Assembly (NCBI GenBank): GCA_033182465.1
Contig: CP137318.1
Coordinates: forward strand, 682,001-746,000
Source of the DNA: Sanghuangporus weigelae
Taxonomy: Eukaryota > Basidiomycota > Agaricomycetes > Hymenochaetales > Hymenochaetaceae
Reading direction: 5' to 3'
Length of the DNA: 64,000 nucleotides
Part shown: piece after piece, positions 10,333 through 23,292 of the stretch
Position numbering within the stretch: the first letter of the stretch is position 1
How the letters are laid out: every line of letters begins with the position of its first letter
Notes under the pieces: model-generated
Seen by the model: the letters and a program-made list of their open reading frames with translations, nothing else
What the model was told of the DNA's origin: nothing
The model's database searches: none
Translations under genes and position numbers: made by a program

Positions 10333-13300
10333 AAAAAATGGGTAACGCAAGGAAGGAAGAACTTGTGTCTTTCTTTCTTGCTTGCTTGCTTGCGTGCTTG
10401 AGACGATTGAGTTACGATGAACGGACTTGAAATCCATTACAGTAACATTGTTTTCGTTTTCGTTTTCGTTTTTGTTTTTTTCGTCCTTCTATCTACTTAC
10501 TTGCAAGCGGTTCATGGTGTTTCGCTCTCACGGACTCGGCACTTTTCTCTGGCTCTGACTCGTTTCTTGACCTGAATCAACGACGGACACTGGTACTATG
10601 TAGTGCAGTACAGTATTGTGTATAACGCTTTCCTTTTAGTCTTAGACGCTCCCTATTTATTCGACGTCCCTTGATCCCATCACGAAAATCACCGTTGTAA
10701 TCGCTTGAATCTTGGATATGTTCCTCTTTCTCGTCTTGACAATCAACAACGTGTTTTTTCCCCCCCCCCCCCTTCTACAGCACAGATAAATAACTATGCA
10801 AATCGCCACTGAGGCATGATTTGATTTGATTATTGTTCCTGACTGAGTTTAGTCTTACTTGAATCCGTGCCTTGCTGAGGTACCTACATGGTTTTCTTCA
10901 GTCTTTGTTCTGGTTCTGGGTATAACAGTAGGGTAGGGTAGGGTTTTGCTATGTGTCTGTTCTGCCTTTAAGCGCAACGCACATCCGTGCTGATTATTGC
11001 GCGTATCTTACCATGAGTTATTATGCGTGTTCTCTGGCGCAGCGTATAGGATAATCTCGGTATGTTTATCTCTTCGGCCAGCGAAGCAGCGGAGAGAAGG
11101 GATGAATAAGGAACGAGAAGTCGCGGTAGAATGTAGGTTAGGCGGCCAACGCTGCGATGCAGCACTCTGATTGCGGCGGCGAAGGCGGCGGCGAAGGCGG
11201 CGAAGGAAGGCACAGGGGAACGTTGAGTGGACAAGCTGGAACCCCCGTGTTCCCCTGGTAAAGCATCATAGCCAATTGGAGAGGTATCCATCCGCGTCCA
11301 CTGAATAAACAAATAGCTCTTCTTCGTCCCGCAGCGGGCTAGATAGGAGCACGGATACATACATAGTTATTTTATGAAAGGAAGTTCGAGCGGCTCCGAG
11401 TCAGCGTAGCGTAGCACTTAACTTGTATTAGGACGAAGCCTTTTGGTAATCCTGAGAAGTACAGTAGCGGTAACGAGCGGGAAGGGACAGAAGTCCAGGT
11501 AGAGATAACCAAACATATACTGTGTGTAAGTAAGTACTTTCGATCTTACTTGACGTAAAAGAACTGAAGGTAGGTAGTTTCCGTCTGTGGATAGTCACGG
11601 TCTTACTATGGAGGTTCTCCGCGCTCAGGACGTCAGTGGCTTGATGAGTGTGCAGTGTGCGTGTGTATTTCCTGGATGGATTACAATTTACACCAATCGT
11701 CATGGGTAGATTGACGAGGGAGAGATTGGCCTGTCAGAATCGAGCATCATTTCAATATGCATTCTATGCTCCCCCCCCACCCTCCCTTGAAAGACGGCAA
11801 CCCCCTCAGCATAGAAGTCCTTTGGCCACCTTGAAAAGCGTGGCTGGCAGGACGATACAGAGCTCCCACCACTTACAGTCTCGCTCGTAACAACTCCTCC
11901 GCCATACCTACGCATCTTACTCAAGAGCACGCAACTCACCGGAAGGTCTTGCCAAAAAAAAGAAAGAAAAGAACCTTGTAGTTATGTTTGTCAATCGTGC
12001 TTCTCTTCCACGAACGATTCACGAAGAATCGCGGGAGGGAGGAGAGGACAGTAATCAACAAGTATCAAACAGAACTTTAGCAAGCAAGCGCAAATCTCCG
12101 GCTGGTAACTTGAAGGTTCAGGTTCACCGGAAGAGAGAAACCTATATCAGGAGGGAATACCGCCACCAACCGACTCACGCACGGAAGATGGCGCATTAGT
12201 ACTGAATGGAGGTGGTAAGTTTACTTACGGGGGGTGCGGGCGGGGCGTTTTCTTCAGTCCGAAAAAATGAACAAATATTAATGGCAACATTTGATCGAAG
12301 TCTGGAAGACGAGAGTAAGTAATTCAAATATGTTAATTTTGCTTTTGCGGGGAAGCAAAGGCGCGAGGCACACAACACACCACACGCGGTAACACGCGGT
12401 TTCGCGGGACAGGTCTGGTCTGTATTCAGCGATGGCCCGGCGGGTCCTGAGCGGCCGTGTCGGTCTCTTCTTTCTCTGAAGATGCATGCATTGAGATAGA
12501 TTGACCTATTGTTAGCTACGATATGTCCTACCTCCTATCAGTGAATCATTCGTACGTACTTACGATGAGACCGGAGAAATCGAAAGCACGAACGGAAGGG
12601 AAAGGCTCTCTGAAGGAATTTGTTCCGGTTTGCCGAGGATATACATCCGGATTATTGAAGCGTCTTCGCGGCTGCATGGAAGGTCGGAAGCCGAAAGACG
12701 AAAGACATGATGAGGACCAATTCTGTCGCTCTCTGTCCTTGCACTGGCACATACCGAGGCTTCTTCGTCAGACGGAGAATAAGAATCCAGGGTTCGCATG
12801 GGTTCGCAGTGATGATCAAAGAAAAGCCTTCTCCCATCTCGCCTCTTTCCGCGCACCGAGTCGGAGTGAAAGGAAAATCAAGACCCAGCCGCTTCTCATC
12901 CCTTCCAAGGATTTATTAAAAAAATCAGAAACGAAAAGGCGAAATCATCCCCGGAAAACAGAACAAAAACAAACCAAGAATAGAACGGATTTATCTCCCG
13001 ATTGGGAGTAAGTAAGTAAATAAAGTTTCGGATACCCGAAGAACCAAATAAACGATGATTTCCCTCGAGGAGGGAAGTTATTTGATCGACGAGTGATTTG
13101 CGACTCGGAGGCCCGCCCGAAGAGGTTTGATACCGCGCGAACGAAGGCGCTGCAGGATCGGCTGTTCAGACTGAAAACAAACTAGACTGGCGCACGTCGG
13201 TAAAAGGCGCACTGTGAATGAACACAGAAAACAGAGTTGGTCGGCCCGACCTGAAGGAGTTATCGATTGCTACGACGACAGAGGACGTCGGATGCCAGTT

Positions 13301-15841
13301 CAAAGCGCTTCCGTTTCCAGTTTTTTTTTTTTTTTTCACCTTGCGTCCGGATGGGAGTGCGGTTCGGGATTTGACTGATCGTCGGGCTGTATGATCTGAA
13401 GTGAATCCGGAAAGGTAGACGTGATTCATCGCTTCATCCTCTTGATTCTGTTCGTTGCCCGACCGTACGGGTGCGTACCGGAATAACCGAAAAGTGAGCC
13501 AAAGTCTCGAATATTGCTCCCTCACCCCCTGTGCGCGTGTGTGTTTCCGATTAGGATTACATTGTTAGAAAGAAGAGTCGGAAAGAACGGCACGTCACTG
13601 ATACGGAAGGATGTTGTGATGAGAAACGTGCGAACTGACAGACGCCCGTTCGCACAGCGGCGCCTTCTGTGCCTGCATCTATTCAGCGAAGCTGGTGGAA
13701 CATGTACAGCATGCAATGCGGAGGAAAATCGCTTAAAAATGGAATTATTAATGAGATAAAAACACGCACGCATTGATCGTAAAGGAAAGGTGTTCTATCA
13801 GGAGGCATTACTCCCGCCTTTGGTTTTATTCAAACCATCATGCTGATACGACTTGAGAGAAGTGATTGATCTAGGATGGCTTATTGTGTGAAACTACCAT
13901 CGTTCGTCTCCCAACTTCGACCTTATCTGGGTTGAGATCCTGCTGTAACGCACCCACGCATCAGCATTGTTCCGCGACACGATGCGTAAGACGGAAATAA
14001 TTATCACGACAATGTCGGGAACGCCTGGGTTCCAACTTCTAGACCTAGCCAGAGAATTTTTGAGCAGATTAGCGAGTAGTGGCACCGCATTGGCAAGATC
14101 CATGGAACAGAAAAAAAGGGAAACCAGGAAAACCTCGCTGGTAAAGATGCAGATTGTCTTCCAGCAGGTATCAGAAACTCCGTTCTTTTCGCGAAGAGAA
14201 TTCCTGCGAGGGAATACAGCCGATACATGCCAGAGGTCACAACGACCGGGCTGCAAACAAGGTTCAATCGGTATCCCGTCCGTTGAGTAAATTAATATTC
14301 AGTATTTCATCCAGCCCGCAGATAATGGAAGCGCGATAATTAATTACGGGCCGACGGCCAGCTGTGCCTGGTGGATTGAGAGTGCGCGCGTACTGACGGC
14401 GATAGACAGGATTACGCCGCAGGGCCTGGATCAAAAACGTTTAAGATGAGCATACGGACTAGAAGAACGAGGAACCATCTGTCTGTCTCTCGTGTCTCAG
14501 CGCGACGCGACGACACGACAGGTTCAATTCATCAGTGCAGCATTTCGACACGGTGGTGGGAAGGACGACCGTGACGGTGATTGATATGATATGAATTACA
14601 CGTGCCCGGAGGTCGCCGTTGCAGATCAGGGATCAGATGCCCACTAATTACCCGCACCAATTCCTACCAGTCAATCATGCAGAGGTGAGAGGAATCGGCA
14701 AGGGCGATGGTGACGTTAGGGGGACGTCACGGGCTCACCAGAGCTCAGGCAATGGAGAGTCAGTGAAATGCGTATCGTATCCTTATCTTACACGGCTTCA
14801 CGGCGCAATTGAGCGTCAAAAACATGTATGTATGTACGTCGGCGATAACTCGCCATTGGGTATTCTTAGACTTAGAGCGGAGAGCCGCAAGATGCGTATG
14901 TATGCGCATGAATCCACGAGTCTGAAAACCATATTTGTTTTTGTGACGCGCCCTGCCAGCGGAACTCGGTGAGTATTGGGAAGCTCCGAAAGGCACCAGC
15001 GCTCCATAAAAGCGGTCTACGGCCACGGCCAGGGCAATCGATGGGTTAACGTTTTTGAAATGTACTAGTAGGCACATATGTATGCAGGTATGCATGACCG
15101 GCACGAATGGACGATTTGAAGCATGTAAACGGAGAGAGGAGGCCGACGGGGACCGTATGACGCCCTTCTTTACCTATACCTGGCATAACTCCATCTCGGC
15201 GCGCATCTAATTTTGGATTGGGTCCCATTGCGTTCCCAGCTTGCCTGCCCTTTTGCCTCCCCCATCTCAAAGATCTCTCCGGACGGAAACCTTGACGGTC
15301 GGTCGGCAGGGAAGAGAGGAAAACATGAGGGAGTTGAGATGATTCTGCCTGATTCTCTCCTGCCTGAGACCGAGAAGAATTGAATGCCGTGCCGATAAAA
15401 TGAATGCTGTTTTTATCTTCCCGAACGTTATGTATTGTAAAACAAGGATGTTCCGAGTGGAGCGGGGTGTAGCAACGACAACGATAGCTTGGAAGAGAAG
15501 TAAAAAAAAAAATAGAAAGCATGGAAGACAACAGCAGGCAGTGTTGAGAGCAACAAGAGAGAAAAAGGAAAGAACGGCTGTTTAATTTTGTGTTTCGGCT
15601 CGCATCCGGCCGGCCGAGGAGAGTCGGTAGTAGGGTCCATTTCTTCCGGAAGTGGCTTCTCCGACCGGCTAAGGAGATTCAGCATCTGTGACGAAAGGAT
15701 TTGTGTCTGCTCGTTCCTTCTTTCTACTAAAGGTCACCATTTGCCCGATGAACATGAATACCCTCTCGCCACCTCAATTCTCCATACCTCCCTCTTCCGC
15801 CCTCTCTCTAGCCAGGTTTCCACTCTCCTCACTGGCCCAAA
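10333..15841. other. 5.5 kb gene-poor region
   Basis: No frame here carries a recognised domain, and no set of open frames joins through good splice sites into a convincing protein. Visible features: TTGC/CTTG repeats (10377-10400), GTTTTC repeats (10447-10480), a run of 13 C (10760-10772), three TAGGG units (about 10929-10943), a GGCGAA/GGCGGC repeat (about 11176-11213), a run of 16 T (13321-13336) and AGTA repeats (13007-13022). The longest open frames (162 aa at 12523-13011 +, 161 aa at 15046-15531 -, 130 aa at 10968-11360 -) are basic or low in complexity. No LTR, terminal inverted repeat or tRNA was found by eye. It could hold an ncRNA or an old transposon relic. Confidence 0.5.
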
Positions 15842-17817
15842 ATGACTTCCGTTGTTGCCGCCCCTGTTAACCCGCTTAGCATCGGTGCAGAGCTTGCGGC
15901 CATGGACAAAAGGCTGAGCTCGAGCAAGGGATACGTGCTTCCCCCAACGCCACCTCTGTCCGATGACGAGCGCGACGAAATCGAGCTTGCGTCTTACAGG
16001 TACCGCGTATCCTCTCCGAGTCGATCCTCGCTCGTCTTTGAGCGGAGTATGGGGGACACGGAGGCGTCCTACTACCTACCTTCACGTGCCGATGGTGTCA
16101 ATGACATGTCCGTTGCTTGTTCCTTGAATTGGGCCTTTCTGACGTCTGGCTAACCAAATATATCGTTCCCCCAGGTACCTACACCTCGGCTTTCGCGCCC
16201 CAGTCGTGCTTCTAGCTCCATCACGCGTGCGCGCCGCATGGGCGTATATTCGCCTCGTCCATCCACCACTCGCCGCTCACGTGCGCATGGAGCCGTGGGA
16301 GTACACCTCGGCGCGTTTCGCGTATGTGCCTCCACGCTCTGTCGAAGAGGCGCTTTTACAAGCTAATGGCTCACTCGAGTTCAAACAAGAGACAAAGGAC
16401 GCGCTTATTGATGCGTATCTCAACGGCCCTCGGACTCTCGGTAATGAGCGATTGGCATACCTTGTTCTGGGGAACGTACCTGCAGAGGAGAGGAATATCC
16501 TGCCGTCTCCTGCTGCAACACCCAGTCCATCCGATGATCGCACTGAGGCGTTCATGACTTCCTCAACCGATGATGTCCAAGAGTTCGATCTCCTCATATG
16601 TGCAACGCATTTCCTTGGAGATGGCATGGCGCTGCATACTTTTGCTAACGAGTTCTTCCGGCTGATCGCTGGGAAGGGAGAAGACGGTGTGGCGCGATCG
16701 ACGGAACAGATTGAGGAGATGCTTGAGCGGGAGTGGGAGACACGCTGGGGTCTGGGCAAGTCGGCTTCTAGGACTGGCGCTGACGTCCTCCCGCCTTCTC
16801 TCGAAGAAGCGATGCCAGACGTCACTGGCCGCTTCCGGAACGCCGCTGCGAAGATCGACTTCAAGAACAGCGAGGCAAAGAGCATCGTACGTCACCCAAA
16901 TTCAGTTTAAGGTTATGGGACCTTAATTGATGTTTACTGTTGTTTGTCAGGGAGGACATGCATTTGCTCGAAAGAGGAGTCAGATCAGGCACACGATCGT
17001 CCCGACTGTCGCGCTTGACACGAAGAAGACGAAAGCTGTCCTAAAAAGGTGCAAGGAGAACGGCGTGTCGATCGCAAATGCCGTTTTCTCGCTTAGCGCT
17101 ATTGCCTGGAGCCGAATAAGAGCGCAAGAAGAAGCGGAACGGAGGAACGGCGAACTTCCCCTGATGATGTACACCGCACTCAACATCCGACCTTACCTCC
17201 GACCCGAAGTGACCGCGAACCGCTCGTACTGGTTCACCGCGATTGGATATCTCAATGTCGTTCTGCCCTCTTTCTTACCTTCATCAGGTGATTGTGAAGC
17301 TCTACGAAAGACGTTCTGGCATCGGGCTCGGTCAGCGAAGAAACAGATTTCTCAGGCAGCGAAGCATCCACTTCTCGTGAGTCGAACGCGTCAAATGGCG
17401 CTTGTGCGAGGTGAACGTGCTCGCAAATGGGCAAGAGAGGACGATGAGAAGGACGCCGGGATTTGGACACCGCCTACACCCGCTGCTTCACCCAAAATCT
17501 CACCTCAGCCTTCTGGAGCCGAAGCTCCGAAGAAACCCTGGACACTTCCTCCTGCTCCTTCAACCGCGCTGATCGGTCTCTCTATGCTGGGTAATCTGGA
17601 CGGCATGTATGCCCATGCTGACTACCCAGCATTGGTCTTGCATACCCTTACGACGGGGTCACGACAACGTAACGGTGCAGCATTGTTGTTTGGGTACACC
17701 TTTGCTGGAAAATTATGGTTGAGCCTTGGGTTCGACGAGGAAGGCTTCGCAGACGGTATGATGCAGCGCTGGTGGGGTGAAGTCTTGCGAGGTGTTGATG
17801 AATTCTTGATTGACTGA
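15842..17817 (+). CDS. HxxxD acyltransferase / condensation-domain-like protein
   Basis: Predicted 614-residue CoA-dependent acyltransferase of the condensation-domain superfamily. Exons: 15842..16107, 16175..16886, 16951..17817 (phases 2 and 0). The catalytic motif HFLGDG (His234, Asp238, HxxxDG) sits in the middle after ICAT, as in BAHD, condensation and trichothecene acetyltransferase folds. The C-terminal half has NIRPYLRPEV, resembling the second conserved block of the fold. A Pro/Ser-rich insert lies near residues 505-530. The N-terminus (SKGYVLPPTPPLSDDE) looks disordered, and no signal peptide is seen. It does not look like a polyketide or NRPS module, and no biosynthetic gene lies beside it, so acyl donor and acceptor are unknown. 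Confidence 0.7.
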
Positions 17818-18674
17818 TAAAATGAACTTCATCTTGACTTGAAAAGACGTTCCGTTCATTCTTTCGATTCTCATAATCAAGAACACTAACAGTAATTCGT
17901 TCGACACCACTTCATTTCATTGATTCATTTCGTTTTCGCTTTTGCTTTGAAGAGTATCTTGCAGTACTCACGGACTTTATCATCGAAAAATTCTCTTGTG
18001 GACATTATGTTTCGTCATTCCGTGTATCGTACTCGACTAGGACTGTATTGCATAGACTGAACGATTGATTCTCTTGTCGAATTAGAATTTAATCTCTTTA
18101 CCGAGCATCGAGTCTGTCCAGGTGCCCTTTTGGAGAGTCTATGTATCGTAGCTGCCTGCCTCGGTATCGAACATAAGCTCACGTAGATAAACTCAGATGG
18201 TCTACGGGTACCTCTGGAATTATGAGTTTAGATAGTCTGGGAGATGGCTTGTGTAAGTAAAGCTAGATGAACTACACATACCGTTGAGGGGTTTTCTCGT
18301 AGTAGTAGTCGGTTCCTACCGCTGACTAGCTAAGCCAGTCACTAGTCCATAGGCTCAACATTCTTGGCATGTTTATGGTTGATGTAATAATTTACGAGCT
18401 GCTCGCTACTTATGTTTTCCATGAATCATCATCTTAGCTTCTCGAAGTGGCTTTTTCCATATCTTTTTATCGACAACACCGCTTCCCCAAGTCCACAAGT
18501 GTTTGTTGTCTAAATTTAGCTTCATCCAGCCTTTCTCACGATTCACGTGCTCCTACACGGTCGTATCAACAACAAGTACAAATAAAACCGACGCGTCAAC
18601 TCTTAAGTTGGAACTCGACCAAAATTACCGTGCTATCCCTCACTAGCACAGACTGCAGTTGAAGTACGAACGCG
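17818..18674 (+). other. intergenic, promoter of the Rsc9-like gene
   Basis: 857 bp between two plus-strand genes. AT-rich; short open frames only. No RNA gene or repeat recognised. Confidence 0.5.
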
Positions 18675-20886
18675 ATGAGTGGATATACGAGAGGAGGTGT
18701 ACAGATGGCCTACAGGGCGACGCCAACGCCTATGCCGGCGACTGGCATGTCTGGCTACGCTGCGGCGTCTCAGTACGGCTCTGGATATACTCAGCAGACG
18801 GCGGCGTACGCTCAGCGGATGCCGCAGACTCTGAGGGATGATTATGAAAGTGAGTTATCTCTCCTAATTGCTCTGTGTACTTGACGTATTTCAATACTTC
18901 ATTTTGGTAGGGTGGTACACGGAGCCTACGCCGACAAACCGCATGCTTCTTTCGCTGCGGTCCGGCCTCGACTCGGAAGTCTCGTGGGCGCTTGAACGTC
19001 TTTGTCGACTCAGCTGCAATGATCAGTTCACCTTATCGTCCATCCCGGGTCTTGTTGATGCGCTCTTTGAATGGCCGGAGTGGTATTTAAGCGAATATGG
19101 ACGTGGTTCTTCATCGGAGCAGAAGGGGAAGAGCAAAATGCTGTCGGAAGCCGCTGCTACACCGCTCTTTGCACCTTCTTTCGTTGAGGAGCGTCATCGC
19201 CGATATGCGCTTGAGTCGTTGTTCATCCTACGAAATGCGGCGGTTGGGAATCAGAACGCTTCAGAGCTATCTGCGCATGCAAAGACTCGGCCTCTTATTG
19301 TCAGAGCCTTGGATTCCCTCGACCTGACTACGGACGAGAACACTCAATTCATATTATACTGCCTTGAGTTGCTGCACTGTCTAGCCGGGACCTTTGTCCT
19401 ACCGTCTGCAAATGGTGGCGCCAATGCTCTAAACTTAGTGCCGACGCTGGAACGAATCGCTGGAGACTCGACGAATAGATCTATGATCATGGCATCCTTA
19501 TCTGCTCTCACTCTGCTCTTCAACATCCCGCAAAATATGTCCCACATCAATGAATCTTCTCCGGCCCTGGCAGCGTGCGTTCGCTATCTGCCCCTATACC
19601 AGGATAAGGCACTCGTAGACGCGTGCCTCAACTTTATTTATGCGCATCTTTCCTCTCCACCCATGACGAAGGCCTTTCTTCTGCATCCAGATTTGCCACA
19701 CGTATTGAAGGTGCTTGTCGGATATATACTTTCTCAGCAGGAGAAAGAACTGGCGACACTGGATATTACTGCGCCCGGCCATCAGGTCCCAATCGTAAAA
19801 ACTCAATCTGTGGTAGAAGAGCTAACAGAAGAAGAGCTCGAAAAGCTCGGTGTTCTTTCTGAGCCTGAGCGCTGTTATCAATGGTAGGTACTTCCTTTTA
19901 CTCTCGTCGCGCTTCAATTATCTTATTACGTCTGAAGGCTACACACAGCAATCAAGCCCAGTCCGGAAGAAGAGCTCACACAGGTCGAGTATTGGAATGC
20001 ATACAAGGATGCTTTTACACGGTTCAGCGACCGAGCCCCGCTCTTACCGGCATCGGATGTCATCAAAAATGCTAGCATCGTGTATCCACACGCCCAAGCT
20101 ATGGTTTTGCAGGCCCCTGTTCAGAGGTTCATCATTCGAGGAATCACGAAGCGCACAAAGCTTGTCGTTGTAGAACGTAATGTCTGTCGCTGGGATCGAT
20201 CCCAGTGCCAGGCCGGATCATTGGAGACGCCAGACGAACTTAGGCAGCACGTACGCTCACATCTGGAATCATTACAATCGGAAAACAGCTCGGAGGGCGC
20301 TGACTTTTCGTGCAAATGGGCAACATGCCAGCACTCTGCACCTTCTCTTGCTGCGCTCGTACCGCACGTATGGACACACGTGCCGCTCAAAACAAGTGCT
20401 ACGCCAACTTCAAGCGACCCGGACAAGTTCCCAAAGATCACATTGGCTTCTGCTAACGAACAATATCCTCTTTCTGATGCAACTCAGCGCCTTCCACCGC
20501 CGGATCCCAAGACAGTGGTGCTCTATCCTTTACCATCGCGTGATCCACCCTCAGGCTCACTTACCGCTTTACTCATTTTACGTACATTATTTCGTGCTTC
20601 CTTCGCATCGTCTGATGCTGCTCCGCGGGTTGACTCAGAACACTTTGGGTTTCCCGGCGTGGTCGAAGAGGCAGATGAACAAGAAATTGCGGCTGCGGCT
20701 ACTGCTGCTGCTGCCAATGCTGCTGCCAACGATGACCAGTTCGAATCGGACAAAGAGAGGGAGCGGAGAGGCCGACGAGCTTTTCTTGAAGTACGACATC
20801 TTATGGAAAGTGTGCAGATAAAGGATCCAGCGCTGATGTCGTGGATATATGAGATGGTCGATCCTGGAGTTAACGGCGCCCAGTGA
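18675..20886 (+). CDS. RSC9: RSC chromatin-remodelling subunit, Rsc9-like
   Basis: 698-residue nuclear protein. Exons: 18675..18849, 18911..19883, 19938..20886 (phases 1 and 2). After a Tyr/Gln/Ala-rich N-terminus of 58 residues comes RWYTEPTPTNRMLLSLRSGL then DSEVSWALERLCRL, the opening of the Rsc9/ARID2 armadillo-like region, followed by long helical repeats. Near the C-terminus are two C2H2-type fingers (starting CRWDRSQC and CKWATCQH, each ending in an HxxxH), as in Rsc9 and ARID2. An ARID domain is not visible. The acceptor of exon 3 must be the AAG at 19937; the later CACAG would shift the frame. Rsc9 acts in the RSC nucleosome remodeller; an Rsc4-like gene lies 27 kb away in this window. 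Confidence 0.8.
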
Positions 20887-21047
20887 AGCTGCTTCCATTT
20901 TGCTGGACCAAACAGAATTCTTAGGTAGCCATTCATGTAGCATTATTGCCCTGTCCCTTCCCCCCCTTTGAGTGCATTGGCTAACAATGCTTTTTTATAT
21001 ACCTCACGAATCCAAATCTACACCGCCGATACGAGATAGCCTTTGTA

Positions 21048-23035
21048 TTACTGTACTCCTAATCCTCGCACCCAATGAGCTCCTCGTACATCGTCAGAAG
21101 GGTACAGATTCATCAGATGCTTATTCATAATGAAGCGACCTCTGCCCGAGCCGCTTCCGACAGCCGCCTCCTGAAATTCCGCATCCTCGAAAAATTGTCC
21201 GAGAAGTGGCTGCTGAAGGAAGCTCTTTATTTCTTCGATTGTACACGTTGTCGGCTCCAGGTTTGTCAGCGAGGTGGTTTCTAGCGTTGTTTTGAATCGA
21301 CGATAGGGAATTTTTAGTAATACTGGTGTACTCACCAGTGACATGGAGAGTTTTGTGATCCATAAGCATGAACTGAATACCAGAGGAGACCTTCTGAAGT
21401 TAGCACATTCTCGTATTAGTTTCTGGAGTCGCGAGGCTGATTTTGCGAAGTACCTTCCATCCGATAACGCATTGCGTACCCTGAACAATCTGCCCAACGA
21501 ATATGTCGTTCAACTGATCCGGGATTGGAGCGCTCTCCGCGACTTCTTTAGCACACGTATCGTCCTTCTTCTCCACCAAAGCTTGAAGATGGAAAGTGCA
21601 ACGTGGAAGCAGTTTATCCTGAATGATAAGTTTCATATCTAGAGGAAAGAGCCTTCGATGAGCCGCCGGAATTATCGATTTGATCCTATCTTCAATTGGT
21701 TCTCCCGGGAAAACCGCCAATAGCACTTCCGACAGGTACTTCGTCTGGAGCCACAAGAAAACATCCTGTCCTAGGCGGTCTGTATAATTCGGTTCATCCA
21801 AGTCCTTGCCAAACTCCACGGCGCCTGCTATAGTAATATTGCGTGCCACTCTATCCAGAAGCTGAGCTGTGAGCGATGCTTGGTAAGGCGCACCGAACAC
21901 GCGTTTTAATTCCGCGTAGTCCTCTACGACGCCTAGAGTTGCGTCCTGCTCCCAAGGCATTCGCGTGACATTCACGAGGGTATCACGGACGAGAGCCGTC
22001 ACGCAGTTCGGGGTGTTCAAAGGGGAAACCTCTAACCCAAACCGTTTCAAGATGCCAACGAAAATGAAAACCAGCGAGATTGGCAAGGATCGGGTAGATG
22101 TCGTCAAAAAGAGGTGAGGTATGCTATTGCGAAAGTCATAGAATGACATTTCTGAGGATAACATCGTCTCTGTGAAAACATATCATTAAGATGAATGAGA
22201 TTACCCACGTCCCGCTCTGCTAAAGCTCCGCGAGCGCATGAACGAGCACACTGCGTTACAAAGTTTCTTGATGTTGAATTCCTCCTTGTCTGGAACATAG
22301 CATATTCCCCTTTCATCTAGATATTCCTTACAAAATTCACTCAATCCGTCGATACGAGCCATAATCTATTATGTATGAGTAGAGAACAAGGGAACAGGCC
22401 CTTCTCTGACATACCTCGCCAGGAAGGATACCGTGGAAAGAGGACAAGGCTGCATACGCCTCCTCGAATGAGACGCGTCCATTCTCTTCGCCTCGGACGG
22501 ATTCCTTCAGACTGATCCATTTGTCTATGGCATTGCTTCTAGCGATGATCTTTAGCAGCTCGGATGCCCAATACTTCCTACTGAGGTTCGTGAGTGGAGA
22601 ACCGTCCTTCACCTTCTCGACATCTTCATCCGTCTGGAAAAGAGTAGGAAGCGGGCGACGTTCTTCCTCAGATAGGACGTCCCAAATGTCCAAGCCGTGA
22701 ATTACCACACGTCTCGCATGCTCGGCGCGGTCTTCAGAGGAGCAAGCTTCGAGCGCTTTCAAGGCCACCAATGCTTCATGATCTATTCTCCGACGCTCCT
22801 GATATAACTGCCTCCAGTTTTCCTTGAATATGACACATCGCTCAGCTTCCTTTGCATGGTCTGAGTGAACATATCGATGCTTGTAGTGAGGCTTCCAAAG
22901 AGCAGGTTCCAAAGACGCCGCGTGCAGCGTGCTACTTCCGATCAGGCTGCAGCGAATGAGTGCACAGACGCCTGCCTCGGATATTGGGAGTTCATTGAGT
23001 ATTCTAACGCAAAGTTCTGTAGGCAGAATATCCAT
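21048..23035 (-). CDS. FBXO21-like protein: F-box, SirB1-type and YccV-type domains
   Basis: 594 residues. Exons: 23035..22415, 22365..22209, 22169..21454, 21393..21336, 21280..21048; all phases agree. Residues 1-45 form an F-box (MDILPTELCVRILNELP). A transglutaminase-like SirB1 region spans about 215-430: IMARIDGLSEF, then MSFYDFRNS, LPISLVFIFV and LEVSPLNTPN. The YccV/hemimethylated-DNA-binding-like domain follows from DIFVGQIVQG to GRFIMNKHLMNLYPSD, across the last two introns. The same three-domain order is known in human FBXO21, an SCF-type E3 substrate receptor. Its 3' end faces the Rsc9-like gene 161 bp away. The substrate cannot be guessed. Confidence 0.85.
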
Positions 23036-23292
23036 GGTAGTGGTCAGTCAATAGAATAGACCTGCGTAGGATTAGGGTCTACCTAATATGGAAGGATGAT
23101 CGAAAGTCTATTACCATCATTGTTCACAACCACGTGTCGAATTGCCTAAGTATCGCATAAATCTAGCACTCTGGAAAAAACAAGAATGCCGGTAAAAGGG
23201 AATATATTAGAAGAAGGACTACATGGGTATCGGAGACTCGGTTCGAAAACGTCTAATGAACGTTATAATTTGTTATTCATAGCCGAGTTCGA

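Noticed and set aside
10929-10943. TAGGG triplication as telomere-like repeat
   Set aside because: Only three units, not TTAGGG, and inside a chromosome arm; chance simple repeat.
12523-13011. 162-codon plus-strand frame in the gene-poor region
   Set aside because: Lys/Arg-rich, without motif or splice partners; probably chance.
13894-14256. 120-codon minus-strand frame with a hydrophobic stretch (PDIVVIIISVLRIVS)
   Set aside because: Could be the tail of a decayed membrane-protein gene, but no upstream exons join to it and no family is recognised.
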